Source of the DNA: Clostridia bacterium
Lineage (GTDB): Bacteria; Bacillota; Clostridia; Christensenellales; DTU072
DNA length: 64,000 bases
Direction: 5' to 3'
NCBI GenBank assembly: GCA_016297005.1
Contig: JAEDHK010000002.1
Location: forward strand, 1-64,000
A program made the position numbers and the translations under genes. The notes under the pieces were generated by a model. The model had not been told where the DNA came from. It made no database searches and saw only the letters and a program-made list of their open reading frames with translations. Shown in pieces: positions 61,001 to 64,000 of the stretch (position 1 is the first letter of the stretch; the number at the start of each line of letters is the position of its first letter).

Positions 61001-63541
61001 GTTATCGTCCGAAATGCGGTTGTTTCCAACGTTCAGATTGAGTTCATAACGGAGTTCGTATTCGGTCTGCTCGAATTCGGCTTTCAATTTACATCCGCCT
61101 TGGATAGAAACGCCTGCTCTCACGAGATCGTCCAGGCGGAACTCGTCGGTGGCGGAAAAATAACTCCCCGCCGTCGTATAATAAGAACCGTAAGAAGTCG
61201 CCCAGTCGGCAGGTTCCTCTTTCAACGCCACGTATTCGAGACGATAATAGGTATTTTCCGCCCAACTCGGATCGTTATTGAGCTCATATTCGCTCCCCGA
61301 CCGAACGTAATAACGCCCGAACGCGCCGTTCCAGTCTTCCGGCTCTTCTTCCAAAAGAACGTATTCTGCGCGGTAGTATCTTTTCGTTGCGGAAATCCAT
61401 TTGTAATAAACGACGTCTTCATTCCATTCCGCAGAGGTTTGCAGAACGTAATCGCTGCCGTCATGCACATAGTAAGAACGATAATTGCTCTCCCAATCGG
61501 CGGGTTTTTCGGTAAGCGGGAAGTAATAATTCGTAACGTATCGTCCCGCGCCGAATTCTTCCCGATCGTTGGCAATAAACATCGGAGTCGTTTGCAAAAC
61601 GCCGTTATCGAGATATCTCAGAACGATTTCCCCACCCGGAAGAACGTAAGCCACGCCGACTTCTCCGCTTTCTCCGTAACGAACGAGATAATAGGTGGTT
61701 TCCTCGCGCGTCAAAGACCACTTATCGAAAGCCTTGCCGGCGGTTACGATGGCGCGGAGCGATATCGGTTCTTCGGCGACGTAATATCCCGTACCCATAC
61801 CTCCGCTGACCGAAACGCGATAGGCTTCGCGATAGATTGCGACGCATTCAATCTGAGTTTTTTCTTTCATACCGGTCAAAATCACGGTCATAAAAGACGG
61901 GTTGTTTGTTTTGCTCATTCTGAAATCGTGATAAATTGCGTTCGGTTGCCACACTTCGGAGGTGTTCGGCACGAAAGAAGCGTTGTAGTAAGAGGCGTAC
62001 GCGGTCGCCCAATCGGAAGGAACGTTTTCTATGCGAGAAAACTTTTCTCGATAATATTCTCCTTGCTTCCATTCGTCCGAAAGGTTGGACGCGTACTCGC
62101 CGTTCGACAGAACGAAATAATTTCCGTAAGAGGTTTCCCAATCGTCCGGCTTTTCGCCAAGTAAAACGTAAGACTTCTTAAAGTGCGCGACGCCGTGCCA
62201 GAAATCGGTGTCGTTTTGCGTAAGAGTCACGACGTAATAGCGATTAAAAGCGGTTTCCCAGTCGTCAGGTTTTTCCGTTACCGACTTACCGCCGATATAT
62301 AAATACGCGTAAGTCGCTTCCCGATCCCACTCCGCGTCGACGTTCGGGAAGTAAGAATCGACGCTTAGCTTATAATAGCGATCATATCGCGTCGCCCAGT
62401 CGGCAGGTTGGGCGGACAGGGGCAGGTATCTTGCCTTTTCTTCCCAGACGACGCATTCGTGATCTTCGATCGCGTCCGCCGTAACGTACACGGAACCTTC
62501 TTCCAGATAATGTTCGGAAACGTCGGCCTGAACGACGTTATCGTCGACGTCACGGTAGGTATGTAAAAATACTTTTCCGTTTTCCGCATAGCGTGCAGTC
62601 AGAGTAATATCTCCCGACGAAGCCTCCAAAGAAGCCCCTCTTTCGTCCGTAATCTGCTTTTCTCCGGCGTACCAGCCGATAAAGGTATAAAATTCTTTCT
62701 TCGGAACGGGCAGCGTAAAGTAATACCCGTTGATCATAACGAGAGAAGCCCTTTTGACGATTTTTTTATCTCCGACCGCACCGGACGGGACCAGTTCGGG
62801 CGCGCTGCTGACGGCGGCGGCCGTAGCGACCTTCGGGGTGGGAGAAGAAAACACGGTGCCATAATAACCGGACTGCCCCGTAACGGCAACGCGGACGTAC
62901 TTGCCTACGTCTTCCGAAGTCAGAGTGTACTCGCTTTCGTTGGCGTCCGTAATATCGACGTATCCGCCCTCTGCTGTCTCGGACCGTTGCCACGAATATC
63001 CGTAGACGAGGCAATTGCCCGTCAATGCGGACAGATTGACTTTCAACGTCTTGGTCGCGGCCACGACGCCGGCCACTTCCGGCGTTCCGCCGATCTCGAA
63101 AACGGGTTGCACGCGATCGGAATGATCGCTGCTCTTGACGACGGACCCGGTATCGCCGACGTTCATCAGCCCTTCTGCGGCGTCAATGTTGATTTTCGTA
63201 TTGGTAGAATAAATTGCTTTGAAAACACAGTTTTCTTTCACAACGTAATACAAATTCTGATCAAAAGAATAGCTTTGTCCATTCTGATTCCAACAAACGA
63301 ACACCTTTCCTTCCATCTCATCCGCCACGGCCGTAACGATGGCGTCGGAGCGATATTTATCGACGGAGACGTTAACGCCGTTATAAACGGCAACGGTATA
63401 TTCGTTCACGGATACGGTATTGTCGTCGGGATTGGGCGCGGGCGTTTGGGGATCCCCGGCGTTCGTACAAGCCGCGAACGCAACCAAAAACAGACAAGTC
63501 AATAACAAAACGACTATCCTCGCGCCAAATGATTTTTTCAT
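46016..63541 (-). CDS. giant multidomain surface lipoprotein (5841 aa)
   Basis: One uninterrupted 17.5-kb frame. ATG 63541 is chosen because AGGAGG lies 9 bases upstream and it opens a signal peptide with lipobox Cys25 (FAAC). Order: Ig-like domain (~110-215); InlB/Flg_new-type repeats (~260-2100) whose loops hold clusters of a Tyr/Trp-rich repeat; BspA LRR block (~2180-2800); long repetitive Gly/Val/Thr region resembling a right-handed beta-helix (~2830-4150); about five CxxC modules (~4310-5160); and a unique tail. No sortase motif is seen, so the lipid is the anchor. It should be an adhesin or large surface scaffold; the ligand is unknown. A perfect consensus promoter precedes it, and there is no partner gene. 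Confidence 0.9.
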   Translation of the reverse strand: MKKSFGARIVVLLLTCLFLVAFAACTNAGDPQTPAPNPDDNTVSVNEYTVAVYNGVNVSVDKYRSDAIVTAVADEMEGKVFVCWNQNGQSYSFDQNLYYVVKENCVFKAIYSTNTKINIDAAEGLMNVGDTGSVVKSSDHSDRVQPVFEIGGTPEVAGVVAATKTLKVNLSALTGNCLVYGYSWQRSETAEGGYVDITDANESEYTLTSEDVGKYVRVAVTGQSGYYGTVFSSPTPKVATAAAVSSAPELVPSGAVGDKKIVKRASLVMINGYYFTLPVPKKEFYTFIGWYAGEKQITDERGASLEASSGDITLTARYAENGKVFLHTYRDVDDNVVQADVSEHYLEEGSVYVTADAIEDHECVVWEEKARYLPLSAQPADWATRYDRYYKLSVDSYFPNVDAEWDREATYAYLYIGGKSVTEKPDDWETAFNRYYVVTLTQNDTDFWHGVAHFKKSYVLLGEKPDDWETSYGNYFVLSNGEYASNLSDEWKQGEYYREKFSRIENVPSDWATAYASYYNASFVPNTSEVWQPNAIYHDFRMSKTNNPSFMTVILTGMKEKTQIECVAIYREAYRVSVSGGMGTGYYVAEEPISLRAIVTAGKAFDKWSLTREETTYYLVRYGESGEVGVAYVLPGGEIVLRYLDNGVLQTTPMFIANDREEFGAGRYVTNYYFPLTEKPADWESNYRSYYVHDGSDYVLQTSAEWNEDVVYYKWISATKRYYRAEYVLLEEEPEDWNGAFGRYYVRSGSEYELNNDPSWAENTYYRLEYVALKEEPADWATSYGSYYTTAGSYFSATDEFRLDDLVRAGVSIQGGCKLKAEFEQTEYELRYELNLNVGNNRISDDNPAVKDALNAMGFFDADDGLFVYSQYLHYNETIPWVTLPGVTHYFFNGWQLSSGGQRPVTMPRVEEGEALSVVGTFSAEKYLITILSGANGMARVGSTNGVESGYYNYGDTIRIYVTAFAGYQLSNWTYGDGNVLAVGNGSILDKFADDDTMEETIIYYYSYHITGDASDDDKTIKCNFTEREYDIIYRINYIYDDEDVTGEDRFVSQFTPFTKDGLTYDLEKTNSQHYRVYYSAGGQVEVATLNAAMKHLGVKYEYSGAITEGRVNLAEAETVVINRIEYYKLRVSGEGGDKFILCYTYYDVDKMDYVVEQAETYKEGLLGYEGYAVTARKKALYNSVTSIAAAPTAQELHLPYAADIVYWRFSDWTANYSEANQNPTAFTMPMRTVMINGTFTISEYTLSIAMGGMGANTLKYVTVNGREPSYYEGQGLSLEIPYASDVRVEYQIKTGYAYTKISYISQNGTTKYPLDQSSGENYVYQINFTFDSGEDVTYTFGSQPIAYSLTSYLRVDRENAESTEYLLSVTGLNVNVTRVLEIDSQLYYFFRIDDQMRYEDVLADHTEIPSASLLEACNYTFGGWRFGYWNEDVFVPYSSSKMPDRDLIAYTTLAIKTFGVEVPTDAVYDFDPIGSETGVYMTSAPLSYSSSSNIPLYDYYTAFNFSYILPLGYHFENWTVTNTRTGAKTTLQNGAYFRRTFEKLTSRPSDWSTKYGTYYVLREDGKYVPNNDPDSASSWDATKDYYKFSGMYMLRSFPEGRVEWDDRYQFCAFGVNTDATWKWTENSSFFYAELTYIPISEKPADWLTKYADYYIGDGSNYEKNTSPVWNGANSYYYQGLVRLMSQPGDFTQNYAKYYKAAASAYRYVVTENEYEGGYYYRRLESITDRPDDWSTAYGSYFVMEGSTYVRNRSAEWNEEKSYAKVVGYQSALDSADKTTEADRYGLFIRVKNVDPVWNDGTIYVKQSYIALDACPSDWGTAYSSYFVRNGNSYILNESSVWDSGKEYAYIGYESLTDRPDDWDTAYGEYDRLVVAPDWYQPGKKVVAVDLTLFVTANIRVEAQFAKDTFKAEIKVIDGTVGVVSIGQTGSSSGNFKMDQIKFEYYSTIDVIILSSGIADGKKISSVAVYANKNDGLPFDVNDYADQRKETFNPIIDTNTYEYQTTDFTTGHYTANIFIVVTLTDIEYKISYVLYTDLDTTDDLSEENKITLDLDESVNEGSLYTLKNKFRIGYDKVFRLNDFLSGNETLSLLTDEQISGFAGGNRNNMLVVNWFLSQPTSSVKQTDILDSYRHIDKGANLVVYGLILNLFRVQSSANEVALGFNKYVLDSFGDVYERNVDSLVVPTVYNDDVITRYGFTSDTTFEKYSFANSDKIKELTFGPDLRYVDSDAFKNCVALTTITAEEGVREIAKSAFEGCSALSSFNFPVSLVRFGDKAFSGTAFDSISIGNDLPDGATLREYGSEVFSYIKPLSSVYFDANSKSADSNQTTSFSSGGLFRGSGSTAAAGVTLYVGENALFLDSNMFGYKEAQPGNGDYLTNVVIEDNGSDLEIPDGAFRMSGLQSITLGGRVTILGKSAFRECTSLTEVNFTDGCNLTTIPDSCFFFCTSLAEIVLPAKIESIGKHSFAGTSSLTSVYYKPDGVVVRLTKIDENAFGRGESSTGLISARSGLKRFLPLSRKTEVGNVVEIPAAVTSLGKTAFAHSAIEKLILGGNDLTIGQKAFYDLADASGKATLTYLGYDVSGTVTVVYPEGEEANLFSLSETTNVSSECELVIGPQTTVIPDNFFSNMTMVSTLTVGANVQTIGQGAFSGMTGLSTVKYNAESVVGTTSSTLAFNESGKNATVVFGATVHNLPTYLFSGATGFKTLDFSQITSDDDSAYLTVGSGAFNGLSNVTSLEFGKMSSLTLGSGALLGMSALRNLSIAQDIGTFVMGVNSINKDTTFTSLSYPGFTYTGQSVPLEITAGTFTTTYHDGAHSYVLDVNSEMYVLAMGDWTAFTVARGDDFTVSGTLRLRNHLNVHGTMGIGNTGGNIIRAVEGKTYNIYGHVYTEDDLRNKNGESTVYTHLKQADSFSLTNNIDLSQKGEYELSADKTLTVQSGAELTVGKTFVCKGNLEIKGRLVLTDKKNLLAYGSVIAYGSAGLSVEGKVYFDASTATNGIYIEGGTVSVSALSSSADRSLSAGIYFTLDGQAQTINDFSFETGDVFNIADGSKFIVGHDVTADVVYVHGDLTVNKAITMKKLNLYYQAGETTYDALPDAGRDAAVYLNANLLYAFRDDLHVCGSQSPVYLYGVTARMKNVTEKLKSARKETSGGVYNGLFCGKTSEQDALLTDVAESAKVVFDSYVNYLLPLYACVYTGDSVTSVDETEPVGYILARYDSSADDGKFICRKCETDLPLTAESIYDGDNLRTSSGPEKSLLRLTSDKPVYFGISSGTVFGDINNALASSSYEVYYASGYDAQTIVSARLNVFEQLYGTFERAGRSYYLIPVKKSGESSIAGFIAATDEVTFDKNVSAPIKSVTDSTVTYYSSIPYALNKIASGRTLLLTKNYSTNNLAFDKTVTVDMNGYTLSMTGSGDLITIGQESVATVTMRGGSIIGEGTEGALFNVVGGTLRVERAIASYSGTLFKTASATTLTLTRVTVSGDKFMNTSGDTTLEYVSFSGKEGITLLGGNLMINNSDVTTTGVALATTHLTDSGASVSVGATMRYTDFTSTTGVAVRIDGLVHRAIFSGSSKYSVRIEGVNAGIVHSAGTLTLDKYVTVTASEGRSSDISVLNGAIVLNELAEGNTGATLEVAGDGVYIINVGVDHDAILHYNRRSGIEPVLSFAKNPTVIGSFAELTTYNGDNNNNDGIYTKAKYVLPIYTRQEISEEYAYLTYTDSLKSVLKPSYTKNASAEWDNAKVYAFGTMSLTTQKPDIWETTFGDYYVMVGGQYVQNTSPEWVYGEKYYYYYFTEVPEKPSNWDTNYNNYYVLDSKAVYAYVENTSAEWSGEKEYYDAEYNAVTSKPDDWATTYSSYYVGEWRKTYIFAAADITVDEKIIVPPDCVLKTTGELILSAETVVCGEIIATNVVTAIHPSGNESDPIKVRVKETGRITLSERNKKIGKNSVYIIEGELNVEGCTVTIESNSSDPTAYVLTLRPTGTITVQGGSQAASLTFTNGRVLIEGTIRNEGNVFFYAAATVMMAAGSNIINENQMSFNGKITIGGALTSSAGKLTFNDNVVVAATGSIVCAVSGSSVEIFSDFDVRGTVDAGEAALTVGSSAKVLFYQESSFTSGGVIDCFGQIVFATENVIITGTLNFYLGATFALKTDLLEEIESRNGVVYEVNNASYAVLEEEPSDWGTAYNHYYTAPGQPISGSCPTWQPDTYYYSQWAYLRVDDEIGLDENYSQIGTLAVTTLHGYSLLWQINRVETTCLVKGYVESAYHKTIKYTNADTDGTLHMQFDFVDPKIIRWEIDQSLASHTYVATSDPGDTELSSLTHQYSCAVCGDAKPAASIEEHDLGDLRITSSERSIMASGTDKLYWMVCRRCNDCGKEVLFVYQCVYNTTVGDLNDYVAGFGYHCSLTGVQNTTQIRDVLSQIEFTTDFDSTKYYLLPITNGEQTIYLLLWYDYNYGYEPVENSNLHVKQWIENEGYFSYEQHTYSSVDIPSILYNTYYVKSGDNYQDAGYLYQSGTTYYTATAVTTDGPCYVLSGEEYVLATEGSTGPYYLYSNGNYVSAPTNYYRDAGNGLYTKVEYWTSAGETYYTFGSSTTNPSKYNVLSGQCTVCAQSGLIVFCYDEYSKISDLTNFLSGTGYVGYTSSFIVNDDSYIRTAYGSGKSGALKKEINGVTYYLLRVKISGSSNQRYVLGLEQTGHKVYYDWLDADAEEHGGTCNDCTDSSGNVSGTHSFSTAAKYVRYNHSQPGKIAFDNVIARQCSVCGNYYVCYVDVTDSETINELSAKLSAYGYTVAGYVGTDRVSDYLSQLVEYSGKDDCYLVPVCPTGESEATGYALILMSHTWTITYSNVTYHSKVCTVCSSYSMKEAHTEGPITQNGNVLGYVCADCGEFIPYHFELDHDKTIAQFNTMLSVYGLTSQEASTNKKFYQYMDSNSFSERTLTLAYNGNDNVALKHILVPVNGYGDSTYYVAVYFVPHERIIYSPTGNTSFYNGIFTEQHHAYCNGCGKTYDEDHVFDGTYRLVENQELGTMILCQVCTLCKQAVAVTYQMNDQTTNGTLGSLLQPYGFDYYKKAAYVNDDYTVAFSQFNGRGGDYNPSIDVNGDGIGDYYLVEVTTATNRTVVAGYVLIKFKHHMEYDISSENYEDKMICSDCGYTYSTGHRIALDRLSVVQEVNGETKRYNYDSVDETEIRTKTANGLATYGGNDNALVFVFGPETTINDVTQYFVGLTLWKPQFWHTSQEGSPDRWYFEYQAQGYICGNSFINDSQLIASVDDRYFFGGECYFRLPMYRAQVSFGFNSNEQYTGDVDDGAITTLPVFYLLAKYSPTAPKDGYFYYHSETLGDQPLEFTSYRDLVMDDIMHNVHSEGYELATETVEQYGKAYAAITGENTKGIAVFYYNGNTTVDALTTYLIGKTGWDISGTNGKVDGTVAGSWGYQEKQTYSFPVTASGYLATNAAFGSGATIESLKETFETLTSGSDTYYVIPIYSHSGSTLYFDNRGLLYASACTIRSASTDPVMYILALKDAAAPDYGYFKNAESDAKVDVACYQMNNVAEIEAGLINGSQLGEESENQGQRTLKEFFLYAKINGDRSILDYNVGYRTTLADVVSDLPDFTFYNEDGVMKETDTIMSLIHTYLKEKYYSRKDLLWFAGANYYLPLAYKDAPDKWVTNLRLNIAVSSSSSSQEVNDVFLREENAIIANYEAIFLTIKCTNCEHMQHETVKVTGETTFKSLESYITIVREQIKSGIDGIAPGGEFVAADWATLYYGNGCDENSLISDPNMDEKDRYYHLLDSMTYKDHTRKDVSLIKIGTYKFDEVIDDETPPETKTLTIYLVLDILNK
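48050..50610 (-). repeat. about five tandem CxxC modules in the giant lipoprotein
   Basis: Each ~140-170-residue module has a CxxC near its start (CRRCNDC, CTVC, CSVC, CADC, CQVCTLC). An amphipathic stretch ending in L-x-x-YG[YF] follows, then a strand like YYLVPV, then a second CxxC with a nearby His (CNDC, CTVC, CNGC, CSDC). The pattern suggests a structural zinc or disulfide fold repeated in tandem. Sequence identity between copies is low, so they are old duplications. Confidence 0.65.
50895..51035 (-). repeat. Tyr/Trp repeat, single copy (cluster 5)
   Basis: One unit, EEEPSDWGTAYNHYYT...CPTWQPDTYYYS, between the beta-helix-like block and the CxxC modules of the giant protein. Confidence 0.65.
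51945..52355 (-). repeat. Tyr/Trp repeat cluster 4
   Basis: Three full units (KPDIWETTFGDYYV, KPSNWDTNYNNYYV, KPDDWATTYSSYYV) and a preceding half unit (NASAEWDNAKVYAF), inside the beta-helix-like block. Confidence 0.75.
55250..57010 (-). repeat. BspA-type LRR block of the giant lipoprotein
   Basis: Roughly residues 2180-2765 repeat the LRR_5 pattern AFxxCxxLxxVxxPxxxxxIGxxAF (AFKNCVALTTITAEEGVREIAKSAFEGCSAL and many more). It matches the LRRs of the two smaller lipoproteins in this window at 4.5-5.3 and 21.5-23.1 kb. Confidence 0.85.
57888..58925 (-). repeat. Tyr/Trp repeat cluster 3
   Basis: Six clear units (RPSDWSTKYGTYYV, KPADWLTKYADYYI, QPGDFTQNYAKYYK, RPDDWSTAYGSYFV, CPSDWGTAYSSYFV, RPDDWDTAYGEYDR) and two decayed ones, each followed by a [ST]xxWxxxxxYY half. 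The array is inserted between FENWTV and VTANIRVEAQF of an InlB-like repeat. Confidence 0.8.
61140..61545 (-). repeat. Tyr/Trp repeat cluster 2
   Basis: Three units (KPADWESNYRSYYV, EPEDWNGAFGRYYV, EPADWATSYGSYYT), lying within the loop after FDKWSL of an InlB-like repeat. Confidence 0.8.
61925..62445 (-). repeat. Tyr/Trp repeat cluster 1
   Basis: Four units (QPADWATRYDRYYK, KPDDWETAFNRYYV, KPDDWETSYGNYFV, VPSDWATAYASYYN), each with a Trp/Tyr second half (AEWDREATYAY and similar), lying in the loop between HECVVW and NPSFMTVIL of an InlB-like repeat. Confidence 0.8.
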
Positions 63542-63557
63542 ATACCGAATCCTCCTT

Positions 63558-63580
63558 ACGCGTACGTTCACACGCGTACG
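63558..63580. repeat. paired ACGCGTACG elements in the 5' leader of the giant gene
   Basis: ACGCGTACG occurs twice (63558-63566 and 63572-63580), five bases apart. Because CGTACG and ACGCGT are palindromes, the pair can also fold as a hairpin in the leader, just upstream of the ribosome site. It may be an operator or an mRNA-stability element. Confidence 0.5.
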
Positions 63581-63600
63581 AAAATATATATTCATAATAG

Positions 63601-63629
63601 ATTATAAATAAATAATCCTTTTTTGTCAA
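63601..63629 (-). promoter_or_regulatory. promoter of the giant lipoprotein gene
   Basis: Perfect consensus: TTGACA (63629-63624), 17-base spacer, TATAAT (63606-63601), 59 bases before the start codon. Confidence 0.88.
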
Positions 63630-63727
63630 CCCCAATTTACACGGGACGCTTTTGTCCGGGTGCGTCGCGTAAATAACTTATCGATCGACCGCAGAATCAT
63701 TTGTTTTTCTTTCGGAAACCGGAAAAA

Positions 63728-63756
63728 TTGACAAACGCCGAATTTATTTTTATAAT
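63728..63756 (+). promoter_or_regulatory. promoter of the ABC-exporter-like gene
   Basis: Perfect consensus TTGACA (63728-63733), 17-base spacer, TATAAT (63751-63756), 33 bases before the ATG and divergent from the giant gene. Confidence 0.85.
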
Positions 63757-63789
63757 TGAGCGGTAAAATAATTTTAAGGTGCGTTCCGT

Positions 63790-64000
63790 ATGTATAAAAG
63801 ATTTTTTTTGATGGCCAAACCCTGGTGGAAGAACCTGCTTCTGACCGTATTTTCGCTGATCATGGCGGCTCTTCTTAACCTTGTTGCGCCCGAGCTCATC
63901 CGTATCATGACCAAAATTCTTTCCACGCCGGGCGCGCTGACGTACGAAGTCGTTTTGCTTTTCTTTTTTATTCTGACCGCTTCTTATCTTGTACGCGGCG
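63790..64000 (+). CDS. truncated membrane protein, probable ABC exporter N-terminus
   Basis: The frame opens with ATG 63790 after an AAGGTG site and runs off the right edge (70 codons). MYKRFFLMAKPWWKNLLLTVF has the amphipathic lead and first transmembrane segment of type IV ABC exporter half-transporters. A second hydrophobic segment, VVLLFFFILTASYLV, follows. The ATPase part lies beyond the window, so the class is a prediction. It is divergent from the giant lipoprotein gene, so no operon link is implied. Confidence 0.6.
   Translation, partial: MYKRFFLMAKPWWKNLLLTVFSLIMAALLNLVAPELIRIMTKILSTPGALTYEVVLLFFFILTASYLVRG

Noticed and set aside
60836..62164. 442-residue plus-strand frame inside the giant gene
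   Set aside because: Antisense shadow; one of many long antisense frames over the giant gene, none with a ribosome site or domain.
48050..63541. CRISPR or short tandem DNA repeats in the giant gene
   Set aside because: The repetition is at protein level with diverged DNA; no regular spacers or near-identical DNA units were seen.

Overview
The window looks like the chromosome of an anaerobic Bacillota (Clostridia-type) gut bacterium. The evidence is a T-box leader, RNase Y, class II GalT, DUF1846, consensus TTGACA/TATAAT promoters, GGAGG ribosome sites, several lipobox surface proteins with BspA-type leucine-rich repeats, and GPH-type sugar symporters. A more exact placement (for example a Christensenellales/Borkfalkia-like lineage) would be a guess. 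Nearly all of the window is ordinary dense chromosome. Only the first ~0.7 kb is AT-rich and looks acquired: a small XRE regulator, a truncated gene at the edge and a transposase remnant.

Layout. 0.7-4.3 kb: galT, and an orphan TrpB2-type tryptophan synthase beta chain behind a Trp T-box. 4.4-9.4 kb: a minus-strand operon of GH2 beta-mannosidase-like enzyme, GPH/MFS transporter and LRR lipoprotein. 9.4-11.7 kb: a YwaF/TMEM164-like membrane protein and an O-antigen-ligase-like protein. 11.8-14.8 kb: gdhA and a DUF1846 gene. 14.9-15.7 kb: an AraC/GyrI-like regulator. 16.0-23.1 kb: mnmG, yqeY, a divergent ileS and an LRR lipoprotein whose promoter predicts a leaderless mRNA. 23.4-24.4 kb: galM. 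24.4-29.5 kb: an MBL-fold hydrolase, a WYL regulator and a 1131-residue lipoprotein with Big2-like domains and a transglutaminase-like domain lacking catalytic Cys and His. 29.5-31.8 kb: Na/Pi cotransporter and flavodoxin-like reductase. 32.0-37.1 kb: GH38 alpha-mannosidase and an unrecognised partner protein. 37.1-39.4 kb: a phosphoglycerate kinase and a glyceraldehyde-3-phosphate dehydrogenase that both read as archaeal-type. 39.9-44.1 kb: GPH symporter, iolB and iolD. 44.2-45.8 kb: rny. 46.0-63.5 kb: a single 17.5-kb gene for a 5841-residue lipoprotein. 63.8 kb to the end: the start of a probable ABC exporter.

How the genes fit together. The metabolic genes describe sugar and glycan scavenging: galactose (galT, galM), mannosides (GH2, GH38), inositol (iolB, iolD), dedicated symporters and an unusual lower-glycolysis pair. 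The lipoproteins form the surface side. The most remarkable object is the giant lipoprotein. It is a mosaic of InlB/Flg_new-like repeats, a Tyr/Trp-rich ~35-residue repeat inserted at least three times into the same loop of those repeats, a BspA LRR block, a repetitive beta-helix-like block and about five copies of a CxxC module. All functional calls come from reading the sequence and remembered family features; no database search was run.
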